DNA of 64,000 nucleotides from Calonectria ilicicola (taxonomy: Eukaryota > Ascomycota > Sordariomycetes > Hypocreales > Nectriaceae), in contig CP085836.1 in NCBI GenBank assembly GCA_020809705.1, positions 1,240,001-1,304,000 on the forward strand. Reading direction: 5' to 3'. Of the stretch, positions 42,066 to 52,913 are shown in pieces (position 1 is the first letter of the stretch; each line of letters begins with the position of its first letter). The notes under the pieces are model-generated. The model saw only the letters and a program-made list of their open reading frames with translations, had not been told where the DNA came from and made no database searches. The translations under genes were made by a program, and so were the position numbers.

Positions 42066-43746
42066 ATGGCGGGGAGCAGTCCCCCGCCCCGCAGCGAATC
42101 AACAAATCCATTTTCACCTCCTGGGTCAGTGAAATAAATCTCCAGTGAATACGTATCGACGGCACGCTGCGTACGGATGGTCCTTCGCAGCTAGGACCGA
42201 AACTACCGACTCCTATTCCTCACCTACACGTGTTGAAGGGACCGGGGTCTTAGTGGCCGCAAGCAGAGAGAAGCAGATTCATTACACATGAGTTGCGCGG
42301 AGGATAGCTGCTTAGTAACTCTACTTGCGACATCCTGCTCTCTGCCTTGCCTCCGTCTGCAAGGCCTGCTTTACTGCAGCGTCGCTTCGTGCGGTTCATG
42401 GCGAGGCTTTCGAATCCAATCATCCGTGTTGGGGGATGCTATGCATTGAAATCAAAGTGAGGTTTGCTTGCCCTTGTTTATACTGACGCGTTCTAATTCC
42501 AGATCCCCTTCGCAAACCAACGCCAGGTGCATTGACGAATCTCCTGTTTCGGACTCTGGCGAACAAGGGCGATGCGCGACCAACATAGACCTTACTTGTT
42601 CGCCCGGTATTGTAGCGTGGGAAACGACCGATGGCGAGCAATGTGCTGACAAGCTGCAACTCAAACTGTTCCTAAATGCCCCCACCAATACAGCCTTCTT
42701 TAGGCTTCTTGGCCGTATCTACCTAAAGTCGACGAAGAAGAAGAACAACAAGCATCCGATGTACCTCTTTCTATCTCCCGAAAACATCGAGACGATAACC
42801 TAGAAGAAGTCAGACGATGGCTACTCAGATCAGATCAGGAATTCGGTTGGAGACAGGAGTCACTCAATATGCTTCTCATTATTAAAGTCGCCCCAGTTCA
42901 TTGTCCCCAAAAGCCTTCCTGTGGAATCGAAAAACAATACTAAAGAAGTGCTTGACTCGGTCAAGTCTCTGGCAAAAGCGACCAAGTTCACTGCCTATTT
43001 CAGCCACCAGAAGACGGATCTACTAACGCGGGAGCAATTCAAGGCGGTAGCGTCTACTTTTTCAGAACACGTGGGTGAACGCGCACTTGCGCACAAGGGA
43101 CGCGGAAATATTGCTTCGCTATACGGAGGCAGCGGTGGTGAAATTGTGGAGTTGGATGGTGAAGTCGTGGATATGGACCCCAAGCTTGATTCTGAATCGT
43201 GCCCGCCTTCGTACAGCAAAGCCATACTTAATTCTGGCCAATTTCATAGTAAGTATTTCGTGGTTCGTTTCATACATTTCACCGGGCTTACCTAGCACCA
43301 TTCAAGGCAGGAAGCGTCAACGCACGAACGATACCTCTCCGAAGGGCGATCGAATTGTCCGTCTCCTAGAAGTGATGAGTAAGAATATAGACGACCAAAT
43401 CACTACTCTCCACAATCGGTTCGACCGTTTGGAGAGCCGTATGAAGCGGTTTGAAGAAGACTTATCAAGTGCGCGTTCATCTTCATGCCGATATAATTCA
43501 GAAGAAAGGCAAGACATTGCGCAAAATATCAAGGATACAGTAGATGATGCAATGCTGGATGTACGATTCGAATTGAAAGAGGAGCTTAATGACAGTGTTG
43601 ACGAGATGAAGGAGGACGTTGAACAGATCAAGAAGAGTGTCCATCAGTCGGTAGAGCCGTTGGTAGATGAATCCGTGAAAAAAGTGCTAGACAATGCGAA
43701 TCTTGAATTAACTAGCAGTGCATCCTTCAAATTTAGGATAGAATAA
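42066..43746 (+). pseudogene. Three-copy family, copy 2 (one nonsense codon)
   Basis: Exons 42066-42124, 42503-43248 and 43307-43746 sum to 1245 nt (414 codons plus stop) with the same splice positions as copy 1: GTCAGT donor, CCAG acceptor, then a GTAAGT donor and an AAG acceptor. Only one lesion is seen: TAG at 42801-42803 where copy 1 has TGG (IAWKK), a G-to-A change in a TG step as RIP would give. The rest keeps the family landmarks SPGIVAWETTDGEQ, AFFRLLGRIYLKS, SCPPSYSKAI, RKRQRT, CRYNSEERQD and ASFKFRIE. Without readthrough the product would stop after about 119 residues. The unit lies between inverted repeats at 41549 and 44357. The promoter block is intact. Confidence 0.8.
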
Positions 43747-44249
43747 AAACTGGGACTTATACCTACTTTGTCCATAACTCGTCTCCACGATTTTATAATA
43801 TCGCCTCTTATCACCTTTACATCATGGAATTGGTTGACAAGCTCACATATTTAGCATGCTTGCTTCCACTGATAGCAATATGTATCTGGCAAAGTGGCCT
43901 GTGCCTACATTAACCAGACCTAAAGGAACTGAAGTAGAGTTCCTTTTCTGGCCCCACCTCCATCTCTTAGCCTAGAAGGCTAGGTGTGATAGCCTCTCCC
44001 CCCCTAGGTACCAGTCAAAGGGAATTCTGCCAGAATTCCACTTGGGGTTATTTATTATTGCTCAATTGCTTTTATTTTCTTTTTTTCTACTATAATAATT
44101 ATTATTGGTGCTTCTACTACTACTTTTTGCGCATAATATAGTGATTGGGTGTACTTGCTGAGGTCATCAGACTTCAACAGGGATAGCGTGCCTTATTCGC
44201 GACAGGAAACAGGCCACGTTTCGCGTTCTAGCTAAACATGACAAGATGT
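43747..44249. other. 3' part of the copy 2 unit
   Basis: Non-coding, includes a TTATTATTG-rich run near 44050-44110. No similarity seen to the 3' flanks of copies 1 and 3. Confidence 0.4.
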
Positions 44250-44357
44250 GGAAATGGGCCCCGTTTTCAGGAGACGGACCCATGTAAAAATATGGGATAT
44301 GTAATTGGACGAGAAGTAGTAAACGGGCCGCGTTTCTGTAGTTTATACTAGAGTAGT
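44250..44357 (-). repeat. Right inverted repeat flanking family copy 2
   Basis: Inverse partner of 41549-41645, enclosing a 2.8-kb unit with the copy 2 gene. A further copy of its outer 35 bp (AAACGGGCCGCGTTTCT, then CTAGAGTA) lies downstream of copy 3 at 54833-54868. Confidence 0.8.
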
Positions 44358-44699
44358 TGTTGTCAGCTGTTAGCCAGCCGATCAAGCTGACACAAGACCA
44401 ATCCAGCTACCTTCCCAGCGTCGCCGCGCGGCATCAGTGCATCAGCGAAACCGCCATTAAAATTTTAGTGACAGCAAAAGTCAACCTGATACGAGTGACA
44501 ATGCTAATGGCGATCAACGCTCTAACCATGCTTGGTTGCCAACCCATGAAAGAACAAGCTTTATTGCATAGTTCTTAAATCTGGGGGTAGCAGTTTGTAC
44601 CTGGAGCCATGTATGGTTTGAAATGGGAGCTGTGTGAAGGTGGTTATAATATTGGTGGTAATTTGGTGAAATTAGTGCCAGTCGACGGGGAGAAAGACT

Positions 44700-45833
44700 T
44701 CAACCCGGTTCATCAGTCCCAGCAGCTTCAGGGATGCTCTGTCTTAGAACGTGCTCCTTATACCAAGGCCAGTACTCTGTGATTGACCAGTCGATAAGGC
44801 GTTTGATGCCAGCCATAATCTGGAATATTTTCAAGGGTGACTGCGTGCTCCCGAAAACAAGGCTTGTCCAGAGTCTCTGGATGAATTGTTAGCTGCACAA
44901 CGGGTTTGGAAAGCTAAGAAAAGAGAGACCTACCGTCTTTCCAGCCTTGTTACTGGTAATCACAAGCTTCCACTCATGTCCCTGCACCACGATTCCTGGT
45001 ATAAATGCCAACTTTTCGACGGCGGCTTCCCCAGCCTCCTCCAAGAGAAACTTCCAATGGGCGGCCTGCCAGATGCCCAGCTGCAGCTCAGCCTTGCGCT
45101 CGTATCCGCCGTAACGCTTTGTCTCGATGCTGACACTGATTGGTCGGCTCCTCAACGGGGCGAAGCCGGTGTGGTTGGCCGCAGCTTCGGGGAGGCTTAG
45201 CTGGAGGCGCCGGAGCGACTCCTGTATGCCTGGCTGCGTGTCGCGGAACGAGTTGTAGGTTCGAGAACCGTGCTTAAGGGCATCAATTTGTGTCTATAGT
45301 GGTAAGTAACCAGGCGCTCCATATGTAAATATGCCGCTTACCTTCAGGCCCCTTGGGACTACTGCTTGTCCCGCGGCGATGCTCTCCATATCCTCAATCA
45401 AATTCTTAGCCGACTCAGGCATCTCGTCATCGTCCACCTTCAACCCCCTCACCTCCAGCCCAGTTGGGTCTAGCTGCAAGAAAGCCAGTTGTTTTGTGGG
45501 TGAGGATCGGCCCGAGTTCTGTCCGTCGCTCTGCCGAAAGGACGACACCGAGTTGTCGCCATCGTCGATCGAAAGAGTGCGGAATAGGGCTCGCGGTGTC
45601 TCGGCATCATCGATGGGCGCTATGGTCTTGCGCTTCTTAGGCGATCCGGAGTTCATGTTGTAGGAGAATAAAGAGGACGGAGAAGGAAGCCGGCCATCTC
45701 GCTGATTCTTGCGCTTCTTGGAATGGATGCTCTCGGCTTCGTGATTGTTGTGTGATTGCGGGCGACTCGATTCCGAATGCACAGGGATATTCTGAAGCCA
45801 AACGCGAATCGTGTCATCGGTCGTGGATTGCAT
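44700..45833 (-). CDS. PD-(D/E)XK nuclease-like domain protein (342 aa)
   Basis: Exons 45833-45342, 45293-44934 and 44876-44700. The introns are 48 bp (GTAAGC...TATAG) and 57 bp (GTAGGT...CCAG), both phase 0, and the model is uninterrupted. The N-terminal 130 residues are polar and include KKRKNQR and SPKKRKTIAP, likely nuclear signals. The conserved part begins about residue 130 with LDPTGLEVRGL and NLIEDMESIAAGQAVVPRGL. It continues QIDALKHGSRTYNSFRDTQP and RSRPISVSIETKR, where E221 and K223 form the E-x-K pair of the nuclease fold, then ELQLGIWQAAHW. It ends SPLKIFQIMAGIKRLIDW and EYWPWYKEHVL. I recognise the fungal PD-(D/E)XK nuclease-like family, found in many accessory regions. Substrate and activity are unknown. 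Degraded paralogous pieces lie at 59915-60025 and 62025-62830. Confidence 0.85.
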
Positions 45834-47524
45834 CTGTGTTCCGATTTGAAAGAGGCAATGCGTGATGTATCCTGTTTAATCCGAAAAGCAATGCTCGTTG
45901 GGAGCTATACTTGTTAATGTGGATTTCTCATGATGGATTTAGACGAGGGCTTACTAGTTGCTACGGTGATGATATTCTGCCTTTCATAAGCCACCGCCTC
46001 AAACCCATTCGAGAGTTGGGTAGTTAACCCGAGAAATACCCGAAGCATTTCAATACTGCTGCCAGTGTTCTGCCCAGAAAATAATGAACGCCAAAGTACA
46101 ACAAGATAAAAAATATCTTATTTTTGTCTTTAACATGTCACATAAAGCATTCTTAGCCGGCTCTAATCATATTTTTATACCACTCTCTATTAAATGATGG
46201 AAGGTGATGATTTGTGCGCTTAAGATGTAGAAATGGCCCCTGCACCCTCAGAAACATAGCCAATCATGTAATGCCTTTACGGTAATGCCAGCCCCGCTAG
46301 TGACAAATGCTTTCATCTCCGCATTCCCGGGAGTAGATCAATTTATAATGATCTAAAGAGAGAAATTCGTATAATGTAAACAGCTGGCAGTAATTTGTTC
46401 TTTTCCATAACTAGCTGCATATTGTGTACTCAAGGGGCTCATGTTAAACTGTTGTTTGTCCCTCATTTCACTGCTCTTATCATTGGTCAATCTCGTCACC
46501 TTTCATTTCCCCGACAAACCGAAAGTTGCATACTACGATCCCATACCTTTCACATAGTGTAGCAGGGAAATCAAGGGCCTAATTATATATAGTGGCAAAA
46601 ACAAAAGATCGATCAAGTTTTTGGGTACTGGTAGATTCCGAAGACACCTCGGCTACCTTGATATTAGTTTCAGCGGGCGACGGCGCCCAGGACCAGCACA
46701 TTAATTTGGCCTCCCAAACCGTGTACGCTTGTTTCTGTGCCAATGAAAAGCAATAATTGGAGTCGGATGTATGAGCGCAGTTTCTCCTTCCTTCCTTGCT
46801 GCAAGAGCACCAATTCATATTTGCTTTATATTTGACGAGTTTAAAGATATTTTTTGCTCAAAGGTGTTCAAATTCCTCTATTGATTTGTCGGGGTCGTAT
46901 CCACTTGCACCTTTTGACTGTGTTCAAGGCATAGGCGATTGACAGGCCACTAATAAGTTCTGCCTCCCACCAATCAATGCTAGTGACGCTCAGGAATTCC
47001 GGGCATCTCAGACCATTTCTAAAGGCATCATGTTATAATATTATCTAAAATAACGATCGGCTCCTAATTCCAAGAGATGATGGATAATACCACCCACAGA
47101 TTCATCGTAGGGCTATATTGCGTAGTATGGCGAGACTCTGCCTGGTCACAATCTTGCAGGTGCATATTATGGCAATCAAGTAGCTTGGTTATGGCACTAC
47201 TGCGTATGGCCTCATTCATACGGTTAACAGCCCGTGCAGTGATTTAAACAGGCGAACGTACGTATTGTGTGAATATTAAAGAGTGGTGCAGTTCTATATA
47301 TGGTTATATATATTTGCTATTTTAAGTGATAATATTCAACTAAGTGCTTAGGAATTGTGGAAAACCAAGGATTGTTATTGGTGTTTATACAACCAACCAG
47401 CCACCCCCTCCCTCATTTTAAGTCTAACCATAAGTCAAACACCAGATTCCCCACTACAATAATCATAAATACTGTAGCTGGTTGCATTTTAAGTATGTAT
47501 GTGATAGCACTAAGGAGTATAAAT
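45834..47524. other. Gene-free stretch
   Basis: 1.7 kb without a supported gene. A 79-codon minus-strand frame at 46818-46579 has six Cys but no signal peptide and no other support. Upstream of 45834 there is no clear TATA box. Confidence 0.45.
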
Positions 47525-49279
47525 TCAGCGGTACTCTAATTTGCGACTCGATCGTTGTGTGGTGGCGATGGTTTTGACCCAAGTTTCCCGGACTGGGCGA
47601 TCCGGTAAGTAGGCGAGATGATTATCCTTGGCATGGATCCAATAATCATGGAAATTACAGACACGAATAATTTGATTCGTTGAAATTTTGTCGCCGTTGG
47701 AATCTGATAGAGTACAGTAAGTGAGACCTGTTCTGATATTCATCGGACATGCCAATTTTGCAGCCTTATTCAGATCCAATGTTCGTTGCAAGCTGATGAC
47801 TGTCACAATTGTTTCCTCGGCTATTTCCCCACCGCTTACCTGATAGTCGATGATAATAGCGAATCTCTGTGTTTTCTGGGCACGAGCTGCTAATTCCAAA
47901 ATGAATGTGCAATCCCTTTTCTCCCCGCTAGAGCTTTTTGAGAATGCGCCGAAAACAGCAGGGAAATGACGACGTCCTGACTGCGTTTGAACTGGATAGG
48001 TGAATGTCGTAATGTATTCCTTCCAAACAGACGAATGAATACTGAAACCATTGTTACTGTAGTTGAAATCTACAGCATGCACATTTCTGATAAAACAAAC
48101 CGTGTCTAGCTTAGCTCCTTTAATAAAATTTGACTGGACCCAAAGAGGGTCAGAGAACCTGACACATTCATTCTCCGAACCCACCCTCAAAGGGCTTGGT
48201 TTGGGGAACATGATTGGAAGTATAAGACACTTAGACCTTCTGGAATATTGACCTTTCTTGTCCACAAGAATAGCGTATCCGAGCGCGTGGTCGTATGGAT
48301 CTTTTTTAATTCTTAGTGTTGCTTGGAGGCCTCGTGGTGTCATTGTTGCGGTAAATGTCACAAATGAATAACAATTTTTTATTCCTTTCGCCAGGCATGG
48401 ATAGTTGTGAAAATGATCTGGAGATGTAGCCAGACCGTTTGGCGCGAACCCCATATCAGCATCTGTGCAACACCAAGCTAGTATAGACGCATCATCATCG
48501 ACTTTGATAATTTCCTCCTGCAATCTCTGGAATGCCCGTTTGCCCTCGCCGTACAGCATTGGCATATTGACATCAAAAAGTCCAAGGAGCGAGTATGCAC
48601 GATCCTCAACTCGAGTAGATTGTCGGTTCGCGGCCCAAGCCATACGCCGTGCTATTCGAATAGTCCACAATCGTTCTTGATCATAGCGAATGTCTCGGGC
48701 GAAGTATTGGATATCAATACCTGTCACTGCCTGGATGACTTTATTCAAGTCGTTGCTAGTCCCGCACTTCTTCCAATTCTTATCAAAAAACACTAAACTC
48801 TGTGGTGCCAGCAGTTCCTGGAGTGTCCAGCCCCGGGTAAACCATTGAGAATTCTTAAATGCCTTGATTGATGCCGCTTTGGGTTTACATCTACCGAGTT
48901 GATTAATGCAATTATCGGAGATAGAAACATCGGAAAGATAAACATAGCAGACTTCAGAGTTCTTGTACCACCGGTACATCGAGTTAATAGCTTCTTGAAG
49001 TTCGGCACTGCTAGATTTATCGATGCAACAAGTGTCCACCCATATATATTCATGGCCATCGTTTAATGCCTGGCGACTGAACTTGTAGATTTTATCGAAG
49101 CTCTGGTATTTCTGGATATGTCCCATTACCTGCTCAGTATTCTCGTCCTCGACTATTCTGCACATTTCCTGGTAGGAAAGTTCATCACATGCCCATCGGT
49201 GTGATAGAATCGCATATTTTGGAATATTATCGCCAAAAAACTCGTTGAAACAAAGGGTCTTGGCATTTAGGAGACGCAT
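47525..49279 (-). CDS. HET-domain protein (heterokaryon incompatibility type, 584 aa)
   Basis: A single intact exon with ATG at 49279. The start MRLLNAKTLCFNEFFG and YAILSHRW at residues 22-29 are the opening of the HET domain. It continues with YIWVDTCCIDKSSSAELQEA (78-97), MYRWYKNSEVCYVYLSDV (101-118) and WFTRGWTLQELLAPQSLVFF (146-165). RVEDRAYSLLGLFDVNMPML and YGEGKRAF close the domain near residue 260. HET domains trigger cell death when genetically different fungal cells fuse, and are TIR-like in fold. The last 300 residues have no NACHT, WD40 or ankyrin repeats, so this is a HET protein with its own uncharacterised C-terminal region rather than a full HET-E/HET-D type receptor. No introns or lesions are seen, so it may be expressed. 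Confidence 0.92.
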   Translation of the reverse strand: MRLLNAKTLCFNEFFGDNIPKYAILSHRWACDELSYQEMCRIVEDENTEQVMGHIQKYQSFDKIYKFSRQALNDGHEYIWVDTCCIDKSSSAELQEAINSMYRWYKNSEVCYVYLSDVSISDNCINQLGRCKPKAASIKAFKNSQWFTRGWTLQELLAPQSLVFFDKNWKKCGTSNDLNKVIQAVTGIDIQYFARDIRYDQERLWTIRIARRMAWAANRQSTRVEDRAYSLLGLFDVNMPMLYGEGKRAFQRLQEEIIKVDDDASILAWCCTDADMGFAPNGLATSPDHFHNYPCLAKGIKNCYSFVTFTATMTPRGLQATLRIKKDPYDHALGYAILVDKKGQYSRRSKCLILPIMFPKPSPLRVGSENECVRFSDPLWVQSNFIKGAKLDTVCFIRNVHAVDFNYSNNGFSIHSSVWKEYITTFTYPVQTQSGRRHFPAVFGAFSKSSSGEKRDCTFILELAARAQKTQRFAIIIDYQVSGGEIAEETIVTVISLQRTLDLNKAAKLACPMNIRTGLTYCTLSDSNGDKISTNQIIRVCNFHDYWIHAKDNHLAYLPDRPVRETWVKTIATTQRSSRKLEYR

Positions 49280-50466
49280 CTTGCTTCACTGTGAAAGACG
49301 ATAATGCCAAATGGGGCCAGGATGAACATCCCCAAACCCAACAGTAGTGTAGGCGAAATAATATGTGGTTGGATGGTAGTGATGATAATTAATAAGGAGA
49401 AAACCCCGCTATTCATGATACTTGTAGGTAGCATGCAGTTGTTTATGTGATCTCAGGGTCCTCATTGATAGGACTCAAGTCACCCCAACAGCTTGGTTGA
49501 TGAAAAAAACTCGTACCATCGAACTGATGCCCATTTACAAATTTTATCTTGCAAAAATGGGTCTTAGAAACATATTCTAGGCAGACAAGCAATATGTTCT
49601 TCCAGCATCCTCATATTCAGCCGGTATCGCTGTTGCCTAATTGTTCAACCAATAGTAATTGCGCTTACCACATGCTCCGGCTGCAACACAGCCCCGATTT
49701 ATGGGCCCCAGCTCGCGGACAGCACGGCGCGACAGCATGGAGTCTTCTAGAATCGGATTCAATTTGCATAAAGAATGTGTTAGCTATGCTCTACCCATCC
49801 ACCCATCAAGGTCATGATGCAGACAACAGAAATAGACTAGATTTAAACGATACCAATTGTTTTACAAGGGTAGGCGACAATTAAGGCTACATAACAATCA
49901 ATAATATAAGAGTAGGCCCATATGTATGTATGAGCTTTGTTAATGTTAATAATATATCTTACGAATATGGCCGCTCATCGGCAAAGGAATAAAGATGGCG
50001 CTGCATCAAAAGCAAGTTCTGCCAACCCAAGAGGCGTGCACGGATAGAAAAAGCATATAATTTAATGAAAATCTGTCTATGGTAAAACGGGGATTGACGC
50101 ATGGACGGAAAGTGTGTGTGAGTATGTCTGGACTTTTTCGAAATTACGATTTGAAAGCTCATATAAAAGCTGCATCTAAGCTCTGTGATACCCTGCCCCC
50201 TACTGTGGCGCTGTGGTAGATTGCATGTGGCTGGTTTGATCACGTGGTATAATAAACGCGCAGTTGCGCAGAACCTCAGGAACGCCGAAATGGGAAATAA
50301 ATATTGCTGGGAGGTACATTAGTTCTACGATGCCCGCAAGAATTCTTTCAAAGACGATTTATTTTATCTGCGAAAACTTTCTCTTCTTTTTTATGACAAT
50401 TGACATGTCCCTAGAACAGTTCTGCCTACCATAGACGAATCTCGTCAGCTACTTTCATCAATCGCT
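49280..50466. other. Intergenic stretch between divergent HET and C2H2 genes
   Basis: 1.2 kb with no supported gene. Frames at 49549 and 50243 are short and without motifs. The HET and C2H2 genes are divergent, so promoters of both lie here. Confidence 0.45.
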
Positions 50467-51577
50467 ATGAGTCGCTGGACCTCCTGGCGCCCTCCCCAGT
50501 CTCTTCAACGGTGGCTGGATGAGAATCCTAACGAAGAAGGAAATCTATACGGTCCCTTACTTTGTAGAGCTTCATATACCCCCCTCTTACGAGACCCATT
50601 GACCTCTGCTAGTACATGGCGGCTTGAGCCTTCCATGGCGAGTAAAGACCCGGCTGCACCGTTGTTAGAGACGATCATCAATCGTAATTTGCCTTCAAAA
50701 GCAGAAGATACAGATAGCGGGTTGTGCGGCTCAGAAGAGACCAGAAACCATGATTCGAGTTCGAGTTCCAAATGTAAACGAAGTCGGATGAACAATGGGG
50801 ATTACGCCGATGCCAGCGGGGGCTCTCAAAAAGATGAAGATGATGGTGATGACCCAGGCAAAAACCGCGATGAAGGGATTTTGGATAATTATTTGTCTCT
50901 CAATCAACGATTTGCATGCCCTTTTTATCAACGCAATCCTCAAAAATATGGCCAACCGGAGTGGACAAGATGTGCGCATCCTGGGTGGCCCACTGTTCAT
51001 CGTGTCAAGTAAGTTCTCAGATTTTCGGAGTATTTCTTTTCTAATGAGAACAAGGGAACACTTGTATCGTCGACATAAGCTGCCAGAGTACCAATGTAGG
51101 CGGTGTTTGGAAGACCTAGGCAGTAATTTGGCTTTAGAGAAGCATCAAACGCAATCCATCATATGTCAACTCAGCCCCGGAATGATTCAAGAAGGAATTA
51201 CACCAGACCAGGAGAAGATGATGAGGTCCAAGAAAAGACTACCAAAGATGACAGAGGAAGAAAAATGGCGACGAATGTTCAGAATTGCATTTCCAGAAGA
51301 CTTGGAAATTCCAAGCCCATGTAAGTCACCACATGAAAACATCGCGGCTAAAATTAATCTAAATATCCCAGACCATCGATTATCAAACGAACTATCTGAA
51401 GCAAACCCAAGGTATATTGTGGATGAATTCCGACGCCTTTTGCTTCGTGAACTTCCTGGCTTAATTCGGAGCATTCCGGAACCGGGGGGAGATTTATCCA
51501 GAGAGGAGCCCCAAATAGGCATGACGGATAGCATCTACGGGCTAATTGATGGCCTATACCATAATTTTATCAATTAA
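50467..51577 (+). CDS. C2H2-type zinc-finger protein of fungal accessory type (354 aa)
   Basis: Exon 1 50467-51008, intron 51009-51054 (46 bp, GTAAGT donor, AAG acceptor, TCTAATG branch), exon 2 51055-51577; together 1065 nt in frame. The N-terminal 150 residues are polar with a Ser/Lys/Arg stretch (SSSSSKCKRSR) and an acidic run. The zinc-binding region begins RFACPFYQRNPQKY and continues RCAHPGWPTVHRVKEHLYRR then HKLPEYQCRRC and LEKHQ. This tandem Cys/His block, with HRVKEHLYRRH, is typical of a family common in ascomycetes. The C-terminus is helical. The family is often called C2H2-type domain protein with unknown role; DNA or RNA binding is likely but not proved. It is transcribed away from the HET gene. 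Confidence 0.8.
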
Positions 51578-52790
51578 ATTGGAAAGACACCCAATATGTC
51601 TATTGCGACTTCCTCTGGACCTTCGAGGATGACGGGGCAGCCTGGAGTGACGTCGTGGACAAGATGGGGCGCGTACTAACACAATAGCGGCCGGATCAAC
51701 TCGACCTACCCCGGGCTGCACGCCGGATTGGCTGGCTAAAAGAGACTCGAGGGCAGAATAGCGTGAATTTACTCCCCTTTCACATTCACTACCCGGCAGT
51801 TCATCTCGACCTCGTGTCTTCGAGATGAATCTATCTACAATAGACTCAAGCATGTCGGGATTTTCCCCAATAGTGCCAATGCAGAAATTACATAATAGAA
51901 GAGCGAAAAGTCTTCATGGCTGGTCCCATACTTCAAGCATGAAGTCAAATTTGAGGCCTGTTTCCCCTTCTGCGCCAATTAGACACCTTAGATTCCTCTA
52001 TGGGTCGACTAGTTGTAAGTGAGCCCCATTTTGATCTAGTTGTATGTTTAACTAGAACTTGAAATGTAGGGACGTGGCATCTATGTTCTCCATAATGTTT
52101 ATTGGCACCTAATGGCAACAGACATATGGATCACATTGGGAATTACGTGGCCCATTCCAACTCAATCCAGCCACTCCGCTATTGCACAGCAAGGTTACCG
52201 ACCTCCGTTCCGTTCGATAAAAGGACCGACCACAGTCCTTACACTATTCATTTGTAGCCTAGTTTGTCTTAAATCGTGTAGTCGTGTCTACGAGTCGTTA
52301 TTTGCATTAGTACCCGCGGGGTCAATATTTTAAGTTCTTAAGATACCAATAGACCTTAATTACAATGCTCGTTACTATGCAAGTTTATCCAAGCATGGTT
52401 TTAATAATGTTGAGCTAATGTACCCACCTCATTTATCACAAGACGAGGCCAGGGGTAGGCATAATAACTGTGTTGTGCGATGAAGAGGGCAGAAGGCTCT
52501 CACTACGGTCGGCTAATATTAACATTGTATGTATGTGTGGTACGCACGTGACTTCACACATGACTACCTGTGTGACCTGTGACACCTAATGAGTGAATAG
52601 AATAGGTTAGAGGTCTCTATAGATTGAGTCGTCCTTGTTTATAATGATTTTTCTTCTGTTTTTAGTTCTTATAGACAATCAACATGAGGCCTATATCGCA
52701 GGGTAAAGCTGAGTGAATGGTGAAGTCACGGGGTCAATCAATGACTGAGCAGCGCCGTGCGTCATGACCGCAAACGCGTCCCCACAACCA
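51578..52790. other. Gene-free stretch
   Basis: No supported coding sequence. AGCTGAGTGAATGGT at about 52707 also lies at 15861 before copy 1, marking the left limit of similarity between the 5' regions of the two copies. Confidence 0.45.
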
Positions 52791-52816
52791 CTTAGCCGCA
52801 CGCGCATTCGCACTCC

Positions 52817-52848
52817 GTTTAGCCGAACATCAGCCGCCTAGATATAAA
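52817..52848 (+). promoter_or_regulatory. Shared promoter block, copy 3
   Basis: TTTAGCCGAACATCAGCCG, identical to copy 1, then TATAAA at 52843-52848, 66-71 bp before the ATG. One more AGCCG lies just upstream (CTTAGCCGCACGCG). Confidence 0.75.
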
Positions 52849-52913
52849 GATCCCCCGCCTCGCCCACTCCCGAATCCTCCACATCTTCAAATGCCCACAG
52901 CCAACGACCCATC

